From an uncultured Eubacteriales bacterium (GTDB lineage Bacteria; Bacillota; Clostridia; Peptostreptococcales; Anaerovoracaceae), in NCBI GenBank assembly GCA_902803725.1, contig CADCRD010000203.1:1-7186 (forward strand): 7,186 nt of DNA. Direction: 5' to 3'. How positions within the stretch are numbered: the stretch's first letter is position 1; the number at the start of each line of letters is the position of its first letter. The position numbers and the translations under genes are program-made. Positions 1-6,344 of the stretch are shown here, in pieces. Below the pieces are notes generated by a model. The model made no database searches. It worked only from the letters and a program-made list of their open reading frames with translations, and was not told the DNA's origin.

Positions 1-87
1 GATAAAGAAGTGATAATCAATGACAGCAGACTGCTGTCAGGCTATGTGACGCATCCGTTTTATGTCGGAAAGGGAACTGTAATATAA
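1..87 (+). CDS. 3' end of a gene, possibly GlgD/GlgC-like ADP-glucose pyrophosphorylase subunit (partial)
   Basis: Frame 1 is open from the window edge to a TAA at 85-87 and encodes the last 28 residues of a protein. The tail alternates beta-branched residues with turns (VIINDS, then YVGKGTVI at the very end). This resembles the left-handed beta-helix that closes GlgC/GlgD-type glucose-1-phosphate adenylyltransferases, which make or regulate ADP-glucose for glycogen synthesis. That identity is a guess from a short tail plus the alpha-glucan genes next door; a beta-sandwich end of another glycan enzyme is also possible. Only 36 bases separate it from the amylase gene on the same strand, with no terminator between, so the two are probably co-transcribed. 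The reading frame is well supported, the product much less so. Confidence 0.5.
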   Translation, partial: DKEVIINDSRLLSGYVTHPFYVGKGTVI

Positions 88-102
88 GAAGTCAGGATTA
101 TC

Positions 103-112
103 AGAGGAAAGG
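103..112 (+). promoter_or_regulatory. Ribosome binding site for the amylase gene (TTG start)
   Basis: The purine run AGAGGAAAGG ends 11 bases before the TTG at 124-126. There is no in-frame ATG near the N-terminus. The nearby GTG at 116 is in a different frame. The Shine-Dalgarno match therefore supports TTG 124 as the start, with somewhat long spacing. Confidence 0.5.
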
Positions 113-123
113 CGAGTGAATTA

Positions 124-2205
124 TTGGGCACGGCCATTGTAAGATTCGACTCAAAATGTAAGGATTATAAAAGACCGTTCGGTGCCGTCAAAAGTGGCAC
201 CGAAGTCTTTTTTGATGTAAAAATCAGAACAGACTATGTTGTGCGCAGGGTCAGCATGTGTGTTCTGTACGACAGACATACCGCTCCGGCTGTGTACGAG
301 ATGGAGCACGTCAGGCATGATATCACACTCAGACGTGCACCGGGCATATATATATCCGGCGGACACATGGCTGCAGAAAGCAGTGAGCTTTACGCAGACT
401 ACAAAGCACAGGTAACATTTCTGGAGACCGGTCTTTACTGGTACTGGTTCGAGATCGAGACTGATCTTGGATATCTTAAAGTGGGAAGATCACAAGACGA
501 CGATTCACCGGTGATGATCGATACGGCTTTTTCCAAAGAAGAGCCTGTGCCATGGCAGCAGACAGTATATCTTCGCGAACACAAAGAACCGGAATGGATA
601 TACGGAGGAGTGTACTATCATATCTTTGTAGACCGGTTTGCAAAAGGCCGTCTCAGTATATTTGATGAATCAGAGAATGAAAGTTCCCGCGAAGACTCCG
701 CTGCACAGACAGGTGCAGAAAGAACCGATGAGTGTGATAATGAAAAATGTGATTATGAAATAAAACTCCGCAGATTTTACGAAGGACTCGGTAAAAACCT
801 TCGCGAAGACTGGGGAGGCATGCCTTCATTTCGTCCAAACGGAGAAGGCAAGATAATAAACAATGATTTCTTTGGCGGCAATCTGCCGGGGATCATTGAA
901 AAACTGCCGTATCTCAGCGAACTGGGAGTGACGTGTCTTTATCTCAGCCCTATATTCGAAGCTTATTCCAACCACAAATATGATACAGCCGATTATCTTA
1001 AAATTGCACCGGAATTCGGGACAGAAAAAGATTTTGAAAGGCTGTGTCAAATGGCAGGCGAACTTGGCATCAGGGTAATACTTGACGGAGTTTTTGCACA
1101 CACCGGATCTGACTCGGTATATTTTAACAAATACAGAACATATGGCAGCGGAGGGGCATGGAACGATCCTTATTCGCCCTATCGCAGGTGGTATATGTTC
1201 CACTATGACGGTTCATATGATTCGTGGTGGGGCATAGATACTCTGCCAAAGCTTAACAAAGAAGAACCATCATATGTCGGGTTTATTACAGGTAATGAGG
1301 GCGTAGCTCGTCACTGGCTGAAAAAAGGTGCATCAGGATGGAGACTGGATGTGGCTGACGAACTGCCGGTGAGTTTTATGACGGCTCTGTCCGATGCAGT
1401 CCATGAGGAAAAAAGAGATGCTCTCCTGATAGGTGAAGTATGGGAAGATGCTTCAAATAAGGTTGCATACGATGAAAGAAAAAATTACTTTGAGGGTGAC
1501 AAACTCGACAGCGTCATGGATTATCCTCTTAAAGATGCGATAATCAGATTTGTACGTGAAGGGGATGCCAAGGCTCTGGCGCTCACAACGGAAAGGATAA
1601 CCGAAAACTATCCGCCGTTTGCGGTGAACAGTCTGATGAACAGCCTTGGCACACATGACAGCATCAGGGTACTGACAGCGCTTGCCGGAGAAAAGATAGA
1701 GCCTTGTCTTGAAACGAGAGAAGAGCAGGCAGCTCATGTTCTTTCAGGAACTGAATATGAAGAGGGAATACAGCTCATGAAAGCCGCCGTCCTGCTGCAG
1801 ATGACACTTCCGGGTGTGCCGTGTATATATTACGGTGATGAGGCAGGTATGCAGGGATACAGTGATCCGTTCAACAGAGTCTGTTATCCATGGGGCAATG
1901 AGAACAAGGAACTTCTGGACTGGTACCGCCGTCTGATAAGGATCCGCCTGGATCATGATGTTTACGCCAGAGGCGTGTACAGAACGATCGTTGCCGAAGA
2001 CGGGCTGTATGCTTTTGAAAGAGCAAAAAATGAGCGGTCATCAGGCCGCCGTAAAGACAAGACAGTGACTGTGGTGAACCGCAGTGACAGGAACCGGAGA
2101 GTGGCCCTTGAAGGAAGATGGAAAGACCTTCTTACCGGCAGCGAATACAGGACAGCCGTCCCGCTGAAATCCGGGCAGATGATGCTGCTTATATCAGTTT
2201 ATTAA
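124..2205 (+). CDS. GH13 alpha-amylase family glycosidase (neopullulanase/amylopullulanase-like), cytoplasmic
   Basis: This is a 693-residue retaining alpha-glucan hydrolase of the GH13 clan, expected to act on maltodextrin, glycogen or pullulan-type substrates. Residues 1 to about 130 look like the beta-sandwich N-domain common in neopullulanases (PFGAVKSGTEV near 19-29). The barrel opens at 164 with YYHIFVDRF, and SNHKYDTADY sits at 282-291. All four conserved GH13 regions are present: region I DGVFAHTG (321-328), region II GWRLDVADELP with nucleophile Asp409, region III IGEVW with acid/base Glu438, and region IV GTHD with stabiliser Asp512. Region I has Ala where most family members have Asn (D-x-V-x-N-H). 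A beta-rich C-domain covers about 615-693. No signal peptide is seen, so it probably acts on imported or stored glucans. Residues 180-217 form a highly acidic insert. The gene starts at TTG and probably shares an operon with the upstream partial gene. Exact specificity is undetermined. Confidence 0.93.
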   Translation: MGTAIVRFDSKCKDYKRPFGAVKSGTEVFFDVKIRTDYVVRRVSMCVLYDRHTAPAVYEMEHVRHDITLRRAPGIYISGGHMAAESSELYADYKAQVTFLETGLYWYWFEIETDLGYLKVGRSQDDDSPVMIDTAFSKEEPVPWQQTVYLREHKEPEWIYGGVYYHIFVDRFAKGRLSIFDESENESSREDSAAQTGAERTDECDNEKCDYEIKLRRFYEGLGKNLREDWGGMPSFRPNGEGKIINNDFFGGNLPGIIEKLPYLSELGVTCLYLSPIFEAYSNHKYDTADYLKIAPEFGTEKDFERLCQMAGELGIRVILDGVFAHTGSDSVYFNKYRTYGSGGAWNDPYSPYRRWYMFHYDGSYDSWWGIDTLPKLNKEEPSYVGFITGNEGVARHWLKKGASGWRLDVADELPVSFMTALSDAVHEEKRDALLIGEVWEDASNKVAYDERKNYFEGDKLDSVMDYPLKDAIIRFVREGDAKALALTTERITENYPPFAVNSLMNSLGTHDSIRVLTALAGEKIEPCLETREEQAAHVLSGTEYEEGIQLMKAAVLLQMTLPGVPCIYYGDEAGMQGYSDPFNRVCYPWGNENKELLDWYRRLIRIRLDHDVYARGVYRTIVAEDGLYAFERAKNERSSGRRKDKTVTVVNRSDRNRRVALEGRWKDLLTGSEYRTAVPLKSGQMMLLISVY

Positions 2206-3244
2206 ACGGCAGGATACTGCCGGTCGCTGATGCATCCTGAAGGCACAGTGAACCCTCGGCGAGTGCCAGGTGCATTGCTTCATCAAATGGCAGGCCGTGC
2301 AGTATGGCTGCCAGAAAAGCAGCTATCGAAACATCGCCCGCGCCAAGTCCTGAAACGATCTTTTCAGGTCTGATCGCCGCAGCATAGCCTTCGCGGTTTT
2401 CCCAGTTTTCCATATAGTGGGCAGAAAGGCGGAGTTTTTTCTCAATGATCCTGAAAAAGTCACCTCCCGGATTATTGTAATACATTCCTTTTTCGCCAAG
2501 CTTGATCAGCAGACTTTTCGCTCCGGCCCTGTGAAGCTCATTTGCGATCTCCCCGATGTCAGCATTTTCAGCATCATCAGTCAGGATGCCTTCCAGATCT
2601 CCGATGCTCGGCAGGAAAAAGTCCACATAGGGCAGAACTTGTGACAGGATTTTTTTCCAGTCTGCTTTTGCCGCATCTGAAGAAGGATCTATCGCACAAA
2701 GATCAAGAGATGTAACGAGACCCAGACTGTCGGCTTTCTTCATGATGCTAACAAGTTCCGCACCATCATTTTCGTACATTTTAGCCATTGTCGACGGATG
2801 GCCGAAATGAAACATCCTGCATTTTTTCACCTCTGTCCAGTTGATATCGTCTGCAGTAAAGTGATCGTTGGCGCCCGGATTCTGGAGAATGGCTCGGTCA
2901 CACCCCTGCGGAGCGAGAATGATACTGTAAGCTGTACTGTCCTCTTCACCAATGCTGACAGTATCTGCATTGAAAGGCCTTAGTTTTTTGTTCAGCATCT
3001 CGTAGAGCATCTTGCCCATGCTGTCTCTGCCTATGCGCGCGCAAAGCACGGGGTGGGTACCGAATATGCGCAGTGCGATGCCTGTATTTGCCACAGGTCC
3101 GCCAGGGTGGATCTCATTGCCTTCTATATGAGTGATCCTGCCGGGAGTAATGATGTGTCCGAAATCACCGTCGCATTTCTGAGTAAAAGACGGACAGATA
3201 TCGACACTTAATGCTCCGGCAACTGCTATTCTGATATTAAACAC
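2189..3244 (-). CDS. PfkB-family carbohydrate kinase
   Basis: This is a 351-residue sugar kinase of the ribokinase/PfkB superfamily, which transfers the ATP gamma-phosphate to a sugar hydroxyl in the cytoplasm. An N-terminal strand with Asp15 (VDICPSF) fits the sugar-binding position. GGPVANTG at 48-55 is the first PfkB signature. IGRDSMG at 71-77 is typical of the fold. GAGD at 301-304 gives the anion hole and catalytic base Asp304. The usual DTTGAGD reads VSGLGAGD here, and a longer loop with a WENRE motif (281-285) precedes it. The substrate cannot be told from sequence. It lies 35 bases downstream of malQ on the same strand, so the pair probably forms an operon and the kinase may act on a sugar released from alpha-glucan. 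The start is GTG, set by a strong Shine-Dalgarno site. The last 17 bases overlap the convergent amylase gene. Confidence 0.92.
   Translation of the reverse strand: MFNIRIAVAGALSVDICPSFTQKCDGDFGHIITPGRITHIEGNEIHPGGPVANTGIALRIFGTHPVLCARIGRDSMGKMLYEMLNKKLRPFNADTVSIGEEDSTAYSIILAPQGCDRAILQNPGANDHFTADDINWTEVKKCRMFHFGHPSTMAKMYENDGAELVSIMKKADSLGLVTSLDLCAIDPSSDAAKADWKKILSQVLPYVDFFLPSIGDLEGILTDDAENADIGEIANELHRAGAKSLLIKLGEKGMYYNNPGGDFFRIIEKKLRLSAHYMENWENREGYAAAIRPEKIVSGLGAGDVSIAAFLAAILHGLPFDEAMHLALAEGSLCLQDASATGSILPFNKLI
2207..2222 (-). terminator. Small hairpin at the 3' end of the kinase gene (possible weak terminator)
   Basis: A perfect 6-base-pair inverted repeat, CGGCAG and CTGCCG around a 4-base loop, lies inside the final codons of the kinase gene. 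On the - strand it is followed by TTTAATAAA, which is only a weak U-tract. On the + strand, just past the amylase stop, no T-run follows. It could terminate or stabilise the 3' end of the malQ-kinase transcript, but it is marginal as an intrinsic terminator. Confidence 0.35.
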
Positions 3245-3250
3245 TTTCAG

Positions 3251-3257
3251 CCTCCTT
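3251..3257 (-). promoter_or_regulatory. Strong ribosome binding site fixing the kinase GTG start
   Basis: The sequence AAGGAGG on the - strand sits six bases upstream of the GTG at 3244-3242. This near-perfect Shine-Dalgarno match decides the start of the PfkB kinase. Confidence 0.8.
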
Positions 3258-3279
3258 ATTACAGCTGATACATTTTGTA

Positions 3280-4836
3280 TTAAGCCCGGGTGACCGGCCG
3301 GACACTGTTAAACCGTCCGGTCCCTTTTGTAAGAGATAGAATATATGATATAGTATCTTCATCAAATGCATCCCCGCGCATTCGCCAGCACCAGTTGTCG
3401 CCGGTTGTTCCCGGCGTATTGATGCGAGCACCTGAATCATACAGCAAATAGTCCTGAAGAGGGATTATGCATGTATTTGCAGGGCTTATCATCACTGCTG
3501 CCACCAGGCTGCGCACCGCGGCCCTGACACCGAATTCCGGGGCTTTGACGCTGGATTTTGGCTGACTGCCGCTGCAGCTCCTGAGGTAAGCAGTTACTTT
3601 TTTTCTCGTTTTACGATCGAGGGAACCGTACCAGCCGGCTGTCGTATCGTTGTCATGCGTGCCTGAATAAGCAACGCAGTTTTCTGTATAATTCTCCGGG
3701 AGATACGGGTTGTCCGGATTTCCGTCAAATGCGAACTGCAGGACCTTCATACCGGGCAATCCTGTCTGCTGTATCAATTTGTTCACTGCAGGCGTTATGA
3801 ATCCGAGGTCTTCGGCTATGAACCTGCTGTCCGGCAGAGCCTTTGAAACCGCATCGAAGAACGCCATGCCCGGACCGCGCATCCAGCGGCCGTTTTCAGC
3901 CGTTTCGTCTTTTGCGGGTATTGAAAAAAACGATTCAAATCCGCGAAAATGATCCAGCCGTATCACATCGTACAGGCTGAAATTGTGAGCCAGCCTGCTG
4001 ATCCACCAGCTGTATCCCGTTTGTTTGTGATAACGCCATTTGTAAAGAGGGTTGCCCCAGACCTGACCTTTTTCGCTGAATGCATCAGGGGGGCATCCGG
4101 ACACTGCCTCTGGCCTGAGTGAAGGCGTGAGTTTGAACAGCTGAGGATCTGCCCAGCAGTCAGCGCTCTCATAAGCGGCATAGATCGGAATGTCTCCGAT
4201 GATATCGATCCCATGTTCATGTGCGTATTTCCTTATGGAATGCCATTGCTCGTGAGCTGTGAACTGCAGCCATTCAAAGAAAGAGATCTCTTTTTTGTGT
4301 TCTTTCATATATTGATTCAAAACGGCAGGTTCTCTTCTTTTGAATGACCGGGGCCATTTGCTCCAGTCAGCCGAGCCAAAATGTTCAGACAGAGAAACGA
4401 ACAGGGCATAGTCACTGAGCCAATCCCTGTTTTTCCTGCGGAATCTCTGAAATCCGGGAATGTGATCAGCTTTGGAGGATACAGCAAACGCTTTTTTCAG
4501 CAGTGCCATCTTTTCCGGTATCAGCTGCCTGTGAGGAACTCTGGTCTCACTTATTACTTCAACGAAGGAGCAAAGTTCATCAAGATCACTTTGCTTCAGC
4601 AGTCCTTTTTTTTTCAGATCTTCGAGATCGATATATAAGGGATCCACTGCAAAACATGACAGCGGCTGATACGGCGAGTACCATCCGCCTGCATGTCCGA
4701 GCGGAAGTATCTGCCAGTACTTCTGTCCGGCAGCCTGGAGTTTATCGATGAAGCCGCATGCTTCTTTTGAAAAACATCCGACTCCGTATTTTCCCGGAAG
4801 CGAGAATACCGGGAGTAATATTCCGCTGGCTCTCAT
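3280..4836 (-). CDS. malQ: 4-alpha-glucanotransferase (amylomaltase, GH77)
   Basis: This is a 518-residue cytoplasmic enzyme that moves maltosyl or longer glucan units between chains, disproportionating maltodextrins and releasing glucose. The N-terminus MRASGILLPVFSLPGKYG is the usual family opening. GH77 catalytic residues are intact: nucleophile Asp295 in IRLDHFRGF, acid/base Glu342 in IAEDLG and stabiliser Asp395 in SGTHDNDT. GQVWGNPLYKW (257-267) and RINTPGTTGDNW (471-482) are also conserved, and the length is normal. I chose ATG 4836 over the in-frame TTG 21 bases upstream because family proteins begin here; the upstream purines (GAAGAAAGAGA) are only a weak Shine-Dalgarno match. The loop near residues 47-66 departs from the common family sequence (YSPYQ instead of DSPYQ). 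The kinase gene follows after 35 bases, suggesting a malQ-kinase operon. Confidence 0.95.
   Translation of the reverse strand: MRASGILLPVFSLPGKYGVGCFSKEACGFIDKLQAAGQKYWQILPLGHAGGWYSPYQPLSCFAVDPLYIDLEDLKKKGLLKQSDLDELCSFVEVISETRVPHRQLIPEKMALLKKAFAVSSKADHIPGFQRFRRKNRDWLSDYALFVSLSEHFGSADWSKWPRSFKRREPAVLNQYMKEHKKEISFFEWLQFTAHEQWHSIRKYAHEHGIDIIGDIPIYAAYESADCWADPQLFKLTPSLRPEAVSGCPPDAFSEKGQVWGNPLYKWRYHKQTGYSWWISRLAHNFSLYDVIRLDHFRGFESFFSIPAKDETAENGRWMRGPGMAFFDAVSKALPDSRFIAEDLGFITPAVNKLIQQTGLPGMKVLQFAFDGNPDNPYLPENYTENCVAYSGTHDNDTTAGWYGSLDRKTRKKVTAYLRSCSGSQPKSSVKAPEFGVRAAVRSLVAAVMISPANTCIIPLQDYLLYDSGARINTPGTTGDNWCWRMRGDAFDEDTISYILSLTKGTGRFNSVRPVTRA
3292..3322. repeat. Inverted repeat in the last codons of malQ
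   Basis: GACCGGCCGGAC (3292-3303) can pair with GTCCGGTC (3315-3322) in more than one register across an 11-base loop. The repeat lies inside the malQ coding end, just before the kinase gene. No T-run follows in the malQ direction, so it is not a standard terminator. It might act as an RNA stability element within the operon, or may only reflect GC-rich coding sequence. Confidence 0.35.
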
Positions 4837-4909
4837 CTTTTGTCTCTTTCTTCGCAAACAGCGGCAGTCTGCATGCGATAATTATTTGCTTGATCTTTTT
4901 CTTGTGTGT

Positions 4910-4915
4910 ATTATA
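4910..4915 (-). promoter_or_regulatory. Candidate -10 box of the malQ promoter
   Basis: A perfect TATAAT reads on the - strand 74 bases upstream of the malQ ATG and just beyond the terminator of the preceding gene. No good -35 hexamer lies at 16-18 bases, since that position falls in the terminator stem and T-run. The call rests on the -10 box and on the need for a new start after the terminator. The leader of roughly 65-70 bases can form a weak hairpin around GCAGAC/GTTTGC. Confidence 0.4.
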
Positions 4916-4920
4916 TTACC

Positions 4921-4954
4921 AAAAAAATATCCGCTTCGCCAATAAACGAAGCGG
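4921..4954 (-). terminator. Rho-independent terminator of the alpha-hydroxy-acid oxidase gene
   Basis: On the - strand a perfect 8-base-pair stem (CCGCTTCG/CGAAGCGG) with an 8-base loop is followed by ATA and seven Ts. It begins 15 bases after the TGA of the oxidase gene. This separates that gene from malQ and its kinase. There is no T-run on the other side, so it works only in the - direction. Confidence 0.9.
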
Positions 4955-4969
4955 AAAAATCTCAGTTCA

Positions 4970-6001
4970 TCAGAACGGACAGCGGATCATATCCTCTGTG
5001 ATCTCGCTGAGCGAGAACGCGCCGCACATGGACATCGTGTCTGCCAGTTCTTCTCCGAATTTTTCTGTGAACACACGGATGCCTTCCTCGCCGCCGCCGT
5101 AAACAGCCGTAACATATGGACGGGCGATAAGAACGCCGTCTGCCCCCATGGCAAGAGCCTTGAATATATCTGTGCCGGAACGTATACCACCATCTACAAA
5201 TATCTTCATTTCGCTGCCGATCGATCTTAATGTGCGTACGATCTCCGGAAGAACTTCTGCCGTCGCAGGACACTGGTCTAAAACACGGCCGCCATGGTTT
5301 GATACTACAATAGCTGCTGCGCCTGCCTCCTGAGCCTTGATGGCTGCTTTTGACGTCATGATGCCCTTGAGAATGAAAGGCCTTCCGGCTGCATTGGCGA
5401 TGTTTTTGAGTTCTTCGACTGTTTTTCCGCCTGCCGGAGGCTGTTGTCCCTTCAGGAAAGGAAGCCCTGCAGCATCGATGTCCATAGCTACCGCAAACGG
5501 ATCGGCAGCCTTGATCATAGCCATCTTTTCTTCGATCACGGAGAGCCCCCATGGTTTTAGAGTGGGAACAGCCAGACCTCCTGTCTGACCAATGACCTTG
5601 CAGGCGCCTTCCATAACGATCGGGTTTTGTCCGTCGCCTGTGAATGCAGCGATCCCGGCATCTGCCGCACCTTTGACGACCGTCTCAAAGTATTTCAGAT
5701 CATCGTATTTATCGCTGTAGTGAAGAAAGACTGCTCCGACCGGTGCAACGAAAAACGGGTATTTGAATGTGCGGCCGAACAATTCAAAGGAAGTGTCCAC
5801 ATCTTTGTTTCCGCACAGCGTATCCATATTGACTCTGACCTCCTGCCATTTGTCATAGTTCCTGATGGCCGTGTCACCGACGCCCTTTGAGCCGGGTCCG
5901 GGTATAGTATTTCTGCATGCCCTGCCGTTGCAGATATAACAAGCCTTACATTTGTCGCCTATGCACCCCTGCGCAGTTTTCACTATCTCATCATAAGTCA
6001 T
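4970..6001 (-). CDS. FMN-dependent alpha-hydroxy-acid oxidizing protein with N-terminal cysteine cluster
   Basis: This is a 343-residue TIM-barrel flavoprotein of the glycolate oxidase/lactate oxidase/lactate dehydrogenase family. Family members oxidise 2-hydroxy acids to 2-oxo acids using FMN. Supporting motifs are Lys222 in ILKGI (FMN contact), SNHGGRVLDQ (234-243) with catalytic His236 and substrate-binding Arg239, and the FMN phosphate site from VDGGIRSG (269-276) to LIARP (291-295). Two features are atypical. The N-terminus carries five cysteines, C13, C18, C21, C24 and C29, which could bind metal or an Fe-S cluster. Also, the QLY-type strand holding an active-site Tyr reads AVPTLK here (144-149). 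The true substrate is therefore uncertain, and an electron acceptor other than oxygen is likely in an anaerobe. The ATG is preceded by GAAAGG at 8 bases. The gene has its own promoter and terminator, so it is monocistronic. Confidence 0.88.
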   Translation of the reverse strand: MTYDEIVKTAQGCIGDKCKACYICNGRACRNTIPGPGSKGVGDTAIRNYDKWQEVRVNMDTLCGNKDVDTSFELFGRTFKYPFFVAPVGAVFLHYSDKYDDLKYFETVVKGAADAGIAAFTGDGQNPIVMEGACKVIGQTGGLAVPTLKPWGLSVIEEKMAMIKAADPFAVAMDIDAAGLPFLKGQQPPAGGKTVEELKNIANAAGRPFILKGIMTSKAAIKAQEAGAAAIVVSNHGGRVLDQCPATAEVLPEIVRTLRSIGSEMKIFVDGGIRSGTDIFKALAMGADGVLIARPYVTAVYGGGEEGIRVFTEKFGEELADTMSMCGAFSLSEITEDMIRCPF

Positions 6002-6073
6002 TTCTTTTTCCTTTCATAATCAGTTATCAGAGTAAAAACATTTTTATTACGCTCAATATTGCTTTGGACCATA

Positions 6074-6101
6074 ATTGTATCACAAATAGTCTCTTTATCA
6101 A
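6074..6101 (-). promoter_or_regulatory. Promoter of the alpha-hydroxy-acid oxidase gene
   Basis: On the - strand TTGATA (6101-6096) and TACAAT (6079-6074) are separated by 16 bases, with a TG one base before the -10 (extended -10). This is a good housekeeping sigma-type promoter. It predicts a leader of about 65 bases before the ATG at 6001. No obvious operator palindrome is seen. Confidence 0.75.
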
Positions 6102-6259
6102 TGATTCTGCCAAAATATTATTATTTGAAAACTGATTTTTCTGCATTCTTTAAAAAATTGTACGGATCGTATTGCCGGCCCATATCGCTGACGGTTTTGA
6201 CGCGGAATGATCTTAAGCCGGGAATGGAAAAACGGAATAAAAATGTAAAGCAAAATATC

Positions 6260-6288
6260 TTGACGCGGCATATTGTTTGTGTTATAGT
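6260..6288 (+). promoter_or_regulatory. Promoter of the ylxM-ffh operon
   Basis: TTGACG (6260-6265) and TATAGT (6283-6288) are separated by exactly 17 bases, close to the housekeeping sigma consensus. Transcription would start near 6295, giving a leader of about 50 bases before the ylxM ATG. Confidence 0.75.
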
Positions 6289-6325
6289 CCCATGGTGGCA
6301 AGTAAAAAGGCTTGACACGATTTAT

Positions 6326-6334
6326 GGAAGGAAG
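6326..6334 (+). promoter_or_regulatory. Ribosome binding site selecting the ylxM start
   Basis: GGAAGGAAG ends 10 bases before ATG 6345. The upstream in-frame candidates, TTG 6312 and ATG 6324, lie before or at the edge of this purine run and lack an equally good site. ATG 6345 is therefore preferred. Confidence 0.6.
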
Positions 6335-6344
6335 CTTGAGCGGC

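Larger units (their letters stand above)
6002..6344. other. Divergent intergenic region between the oxidase gene and ylxM
   Basis: These 343 bases hold the leftward oxidase promoter and leader and the rightward ylxM-ffh promoter and leader. Between the two promoters (about 6102-6259) I see no complete gene. There is only a short protein-like stretch on the - strand ending at a TAA (6123-6121), and a 9-base repeat TTGACGCGG at 6197-6205 and 6260-6268. The part near 6100-6160 is AT-rich. Confidence 0.6.

Noticed and set aside
826..1203. 125-codon open frame opposite the amylase gene
   Set aside because: It is antisense to the conserved GH13 barrel, its composition is not protein-like and it has no ribosome binding site that stands out.
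3245..3279. Separate promoter for the kinase gene
   Set aside because: The 35-base gap is mostly the ribosome binding site and shows no -35/-10 pair, so co-transcription with malQ is simpler.
4758..5102. 114-codon open frame on the + strand across the malQ/oxidase gap
   Set aside because: It runs through the start of malQ, the terminator and the end of the oxidase gene, all on the other strand. The hydrophobic stretch comes from the AT-rich intergenic DNA.
4962..5552. 196-codon open frame on the - strand
   Set aside because: It lies within the alpha-hydroxy-acid oxidase gene in another frame, is very rich in Arg, Gly, Ser and His, and has no recognisable domain. It is a shadow of the real gene.
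6312..6317. TTGACA as a second ylxM promoter -35
   Set aside because: No -10-like hexamer follows at 16-18 bases, and it lies downstream of a much better complete promoter at 6260-6288.
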